DNA from: NS-11 sp036505795
GTDB taxonomy: Bacteria; Nitrospirota; Nitrospiria; Nitrospirales; NS-4
Length of the DNA stretch: 64,000 bases
Direction of reading: 5' to 3'
NCBI GenBank assembly: GCA_036505795.1
Contig: DASXSU010000095.1
Location: 21,313-85,312 of the forward strand
Part shown: positions 60,917-64,000 of the stretch, piece after piece
How positions within the stretch are numbered: the stretch's first letter is position 1
Layout of the letters: each line of letters opens with the position of its first letter
Translations under genes and position numbers: made by a program
Notes under the pieces: generated by a model
Database searches by the model: none
What the model saw: the letters and a program-made list of their open reading frames with translations, nothing else
Told to the model about the DNA's origin: nothing

Positions 60917-62239
60917 TCACATTACTCCTACCGCGTAGCGTAACTGGGCCTCCGCGATCTTCGCATTGTACTGGGTCTCGGCCAGGCGCGTCTCCGCCGC
61001 GGTGACGGCGACTTCGCTTTGTGTGACCTCGACAATCGAACTTAATCCAAGCTTATACCGCTGGCGCGCGAGTCCCAGTGCCTCTCGGCCAATCGCCACT
61101 TGCTGTTGCGCGACCTTGACCTGCTGAAGCAAGGTGACCACGGCGAGGAAGTTCTCCTTAACTTGCAACTGTATATCTTGAAGCAGCGCCAGATAGATGC
61201 TCTCGGCCTCCCGTTTCTGCGTGGTGGCTTCGGCGACCTGGTTTTGAATCAGAAACCCGGTAAAGAACGGCACTGAAACAATTGCTCCTGCGCCCCACCA
61301 GCCACCCTCTTGAAGACCCGGCCGGTCAGAGATGTGCTCGGTATTTCCTGCGCTTCCGACGGCTTGAAGAACCGGATAGTGTTGACTACTCGCCGCTTTG
61401 ATGCGATTTTCCGCGGTCCGCACACGCTCTTTCAAGGCCAGCAACTCGGGGCGCCGAGCCTGCGCTTCGAACAACAGTGAGTCGAGGAGGTCCGGCCGTG
61501 TGACCTCGACGGAAACATCCTCCAATTCATATGACGGCACACCTTCGATACCCATGGCATGGTTTAACTCGGCGTATGCGGAGCTCAAATCATTGCGCGC
61601 CTGGATCACTGCAAACTCGGCATCCGACAATTGCACCTGCACCAGACCGAGATCCAGTTTGGATTTGATGTCATTTCGATACAGCGTGTCGACTTGTTGC
61701 TTGATCGTTTCACGCTCACGCACCGTTTGGTCGGCGATCTGAACCAACCGCCTGCGTTTCAGGACCGAGAGATAGCTTCGCTCAACCCCGAGGACCACAT
61801 CGGCGCGGCGAGCCACGGCCTCCTTTTCTATCCTTGCCCTATCGGCCAGTTGCGATTCGACCCGATACTTCGTTTGCCCAAAGTCATAGATGAGTTGGCT
61901 GGCCGTGACGCCCACGGTCATATCGCTTTGATTGGGTTGGATCAGTGACCCCGACGGCCTTAGGAAGGCATTACTTCGGAGTGATCCATTGGTTTGTATT
62001 CCCGATCCGTTGACCTGAGGGTAATACGTCGATTGCGCCTGCTTCACTCGCGCATCCGCAGACTGCACAGCAAACTCGGAGGAGTGGAGCAGTGGGTGGT
62101 GTTCGAGGGCCGTGCGGATCGCCTCTCCCATGGTGAGGTGTGACGGTTGAGAGGTGCCAGTCGCCGGCTGACCGAATGCAGCGTGACTCAACGGCATAAG
62201 CGCGGTCGTCAGTAGGATGGTCATCGCAATGTATCTCAT
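60917..62239 (-). CDS. TolC-family outer-membrane efflux protein
   Basis: A product of about 440 residues with signal peptide (YIAMTILLTTALMPLSHAAF) and the duplicated TolC helical/strand repeats (LTMGEAIRTALEHHPLLHSSE at the start, YKLGLSSIVEVTQSEVAVT near the C-terminus). The ATG at 62239 has an AAGGAGGA site; the longer frame to 62365 overlaps the Usp gene. It forms the outer-membrane channel of the efflux operon with the adaptor at 63089-64000. Confidence 0.92.
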   Translation of the reverse strand: MRYIAMTILLTTALMPLSHAAFGQPATGTSQPSHLTMGEAIRTALEHHPLLHSSEFAVQSADARVKQAQSTYYPQVNGSGIQTNGSLRSNAFLRPSGSLIQPNQSDMTVGVTASQLIYDFGQTKYRVESQLADRARIEKEAVARRADVVLGVERSYLSVLKRRRLVQIADQTVRERETIKQQVDTLYRNDIKSKLDLGLVQVQLSDAEFAVIQARNDLSSAYAELNHAMGIEGVPSYELEDVSVEVTRPDLLDSLLFEAQARRPELLALKERVRTAENRIKAASSQHYPVLQAVGSAGNTEHISDRPGLQEGGWWGAGAIVSVPFFTGFLIQNQVAEATTQKREAESIYLALLQDIQLQVKENFLAVVTLLQQVKVAQQQVAIGREALGLARQRYKLGLSSIVEVTQSEVAVTAAETRLAETQYNAKIAEAQLRYAVGVM

Positions 62240-62270
62240 TCGGCGTCTTCCTCCTTGCCGTCCAGCGACG

Positions 62271-63092
62271 TTATCCATGGATGATGAGTACTGATGTGTG
62301 AGCTGCCACCATGATGCTATGGCTGAGCGTGCCTTCCAGCCAGCGTCTCCACCAGTCGGAAGCATCGGTTATTCCCAGGATGATGACATCACTCGCTTCT
62401 GTTTGTGCGCATTGCAGGATGCGCGTCGTCGGATCGCCGGTCAGCAGTCGCGCATCGACCGAAAACTCTCGAGATGACAACTCTTCTTTGATCCCTGTCA
62501 GCGTGGCGGCCGCGCCAGACTGGGATCTATCAAGGAAAAGCACCACGACATGACCAGGCTGAAACGCGCGCTGTTCGGTCAAGAACCGGATCGCACGCCG
62601 GGCCGCTTCTGTGTGGTCAACCACCAGCAGTAATTTCGGGACCGGCGGGAGCAGATGCTTGCACAACAGGACGGGGCACGGCGCTTGTTCAGCCACACGA
62701 TAGCTCACACTCCCAAGCAACCAGGCCTGCATCCCGCTCAACCCCCGAGATCCCAGCACAATCAGATCAGGACGGAATGAAACAGCCGTCTTCAGAATGA
62801 CATCGCTCGCGCGTCCTTCGCGCATTAAAATTCTCACACGACCAGCCACCCGCAGGAAGAGGGCCGCCACCTTTGGGAGAAATTTATTCGCCTCCGCCTG
62901 GAGGCGCGACCGAATCTTCTCATGATATTTGTCGATGAGTGCGGCCGAAAGATGAGAATGAGGGACGGCTTCAATGTCTAGGGCATAGAGGATTTCAACC
63001 TCCGCGCCGGGAAAGCACTCAGGCACCCCTCGCGCTGCCTCGTCTGCCTGCTGTGTATGATCGACCGCCAGCAGGATTTTCAGGGTGTTCAA
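62271..63092 (-). CDS. Tandem universal stress protein
   Basis: A product of about 273 residues with two Usp domains. The first keeps GSRGLSGMQAWLLGSVS (G-x2-G-x9-GS ATP motif), the second has a changed version (GITDASDWWRRWLEGTLSH). TTG at 63092 overlaps the adaptor stop by four bases (TTGA), and the longer frame to 63227 would cover the adaptor gene. The position between efflux genes suggests stress-linked control. Confidence 0.85.
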   Translation of the reverse strand: MNTLKILLAVDHTQQADEAARGVPECFPGAEVEILYALDIEAVPHSHLSAALIDKYHEKIRSRLQAEANKFLPKVAALFLRVAGRVRILMREGRASDVILKTAVSFRPDLIVLGSRGLSGMQAWLLGSVSYRVAEQAPCPVLLCKHLLPPVPKLLLVVDHTEAARRAIRFLTEQRAFQPGHVVVLFLDRSQSGAAATLTGIKEELSSREFSVDARLLTGDPTTRILQCAQTEASDVIILGITDASDWWRRWLEGTLSHSIMVAAHTSVLIIHG

Positions 63093-64000
63093 AAGCGCTG
63101 GCTTGCCGGCTTTCCCTCTGGAAAGCTGTATGGGAATGCCTTGAGTTTGATACCATCGCTCAAGCGAGACTTGCCGGTCACCACAATATCTTCCGCGCCG
63201 GTCAATCCCGACGTAATTTCCACCCAAAGCCCGTCATCGATGCCCGTCTCGACCGGAATCTTTCGCGCGACGCCCTGATCAACCGCGAAGACGAACTTAG
63301 AGGCACCTTCCGAAACAAGGGCTGCAGGGGGAACCACCAGCGCATCATGGTGCCGCTGTAGTTCAACAATAACTTCCGCGAACATGCCGGGGGCAAGGTC
63401 GTGCCCGGGGTTAGGCAAATCAATTTCGGCAAGAAGGGAGCGTGTGCCGGGATCAAGCGCGACGGTCGAACGAGTAACCGTCGCCTTTAATGTTTTCCCA
63501 GGCACATCAGTGACAGCGATGGTGACAGGCGTTCCTTTTTTCACAAAGTGCGCGTCTTCCTGCGGGACATTGATATAGAACCGCAAGGTCGAGACGTCCA
63601 TGATCGTAAAGAGAGGGACTGCTTGGGTCGCAGAACTTGTGGCTGCCTGGATGAGGGCACCCGGATCGACGAAGCGCGCTGTCACGGTCCCATTGTAGGG
63701 CGCCCTCACCTTCGTATAGTCCAACATACTGGCTAGTTGATCCAAAGCATGCTTGGCGCCCTGGTAAGTCGCTTCCGCCACATCCACATCCTGTTTCGCA
63801 ATGACGTCCGGATTTTCTTTGCGGACGTTCGCGAGTCGCTCGTACGTGACCTTCTTAATCTGATATTCCGATTCCGCCTGATGGTAGCGTTCACGCAGTT
63901 CAGGATCATCAATGACGGCGAGAATCTGGCCCGCCTTGACGATATCCCCCTTGTCCACGGCAATGCTTTTCAAGTAGCCGGAGACCTTGGAATATAGGGT
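63089..64000 (-). CDS. RND-type efflux periplasmic adaptor, partial (runs off window end)
   Basis: At least 303 residues of a HlyD/RND adaptor. The frame is open to the window edge with TLYSKVSGYLKSIAVDKGDI, so the start lies outside. It has lipoyl/hairpin region (LRERYHQAESEYQIKKVTYE), VRAPYNGTVTARFVDPG, LAPGMFAEVIVEL and a C-terminal membrane-proximal domain (DGLWVEITSGLTGAEDIVVT). It joins an inner-membrane pump (outside the window) with TolC. Confidence 0.93.
   Translation of the reverse strand, partial: TLYSKVSGYLKSIAVDKGDIVKAGQILAVIDDPELRERYHQAESEYQIKKVTYERLANVRKENPDVIAKQDVDVAEATYQGAKHALDQLASMLDYTKVRAPYNGTVTARFVDPGALIQAATSSATQAVPLFTIMDVSTLRFYINVPQEDAHFVKKGTPVTIAVTDVPGKTLKATVTRSTVALDPGTRSLLAEIDLPNPGHDLAPGMFAEVIVELQRHHDALVVPPAALVSEGASKFVFAVDQGVARKIPVETGIDDGLWVEITSGLTGAEDIVVTGKSRLSDGIKLKAFPYSFPEGKPASQRF

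Noticed and set aside
1..64000. CRISPR arrays, rRNA genes, prophage or integron structure
   Set aside because: No regularly spaced repeats, rRNA-like segment, phage gene blocks or integrase were seen on reading.

Overview
The window reads as a chromosomal segment of a Nitrospira-type bacterium (phylum Nitrospirota). This rests on a cytochrome b/Rieske/c-type cytochrome operon that includes a divergent bd-oxidase-like protein, hopanoid genes (squalene-hopene cyclase, HpnG, HpnH), a dense set of two-component proteins and a Gram-negative envelope (Mla system, Omp85-type and other barrels, TolC). No 16S rRNA or nitrite oxidoreductase gene is present, so the assignment is an inference. Coding density is high. 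There is one tRNA (Cys), no rRNA and no CRISPR array.

Layout. 1-4562 (minus): respiratory operon encoding lipoprotein cytochrome c, CydA-like membrane protein, membrane cytochrome c, Rieske protein and a cytochrome b cut by the window edge. 4753-6789: small envelope/hypothetical genes and a decayed Rhs remnant. 6979-14459 (minus): a large membrane histidine kinase, a PilZ + haem-oxygenase-like (HDO) diiron-enzyme fusion, and a PilZ-PilZ-LuxD-like hydrolase-methyltransferase fusion. This is the strongest candidate for an undescribed system, because all three PilZ domains keep the c-di-GMP-binding residues. 14910-17891: membrane protein, HpnH and its coupled small partner, and a secreted protein. 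18093-22176 (plus): kinase, receiver, receiver-PAS-kinase and receiver, a compact phosphorelay with no DNA-binding output. 22182-28632: outer-membrane barrel, LuxR-type regulator and the Lhr helicase. 28880-32683: receiver, metallopeptidase + ATP-grasp pair, discoidin-like protein and YflT-like stress protein. 32834-34145: tRNA-Cys and ispG.

34239-42395 (minus) is an eight-gene chain: shc, hpnG, mlaE, mlaF, mlaD, mlaC, an Omp85-like barrel and a DUF3187-like barrel. Most junctions overlap or nearly touch. It joins hopanoid synthesis to a complete inner-membrane lipid-transport ABC system, which suggests hopanoid or phospholipid trafficking to the outer membrane. A palindromic insertion-like element sits at the last junction. 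42556-49726: smc, a hypothetical gene, exonuclease III, two proteins sharing a small repeat domain, and a DksA/TraR zinc-finger protein. 49850-57893: class V aminotransferase, ChaN-like lipoprotein, OprO/P porin, a Rrf2-TSUP pair, and a MarR-controlled operon (DoxX, pirin, rhodanese, VOC) with a clear promoter/operator. 58153-59809: DUF47-Pit phosphate transport. 60196-64000 (minus): efflux operon with adaptor (cut by the edge), tandem universal stress protein, TolC and a lipoprotein.

Several genes have start codons moved inward from the longest open frame, because the longer version would overlap an upstream gene, a Shine-Dalgarno sequence or a promoter. Reasons are given in each entry.
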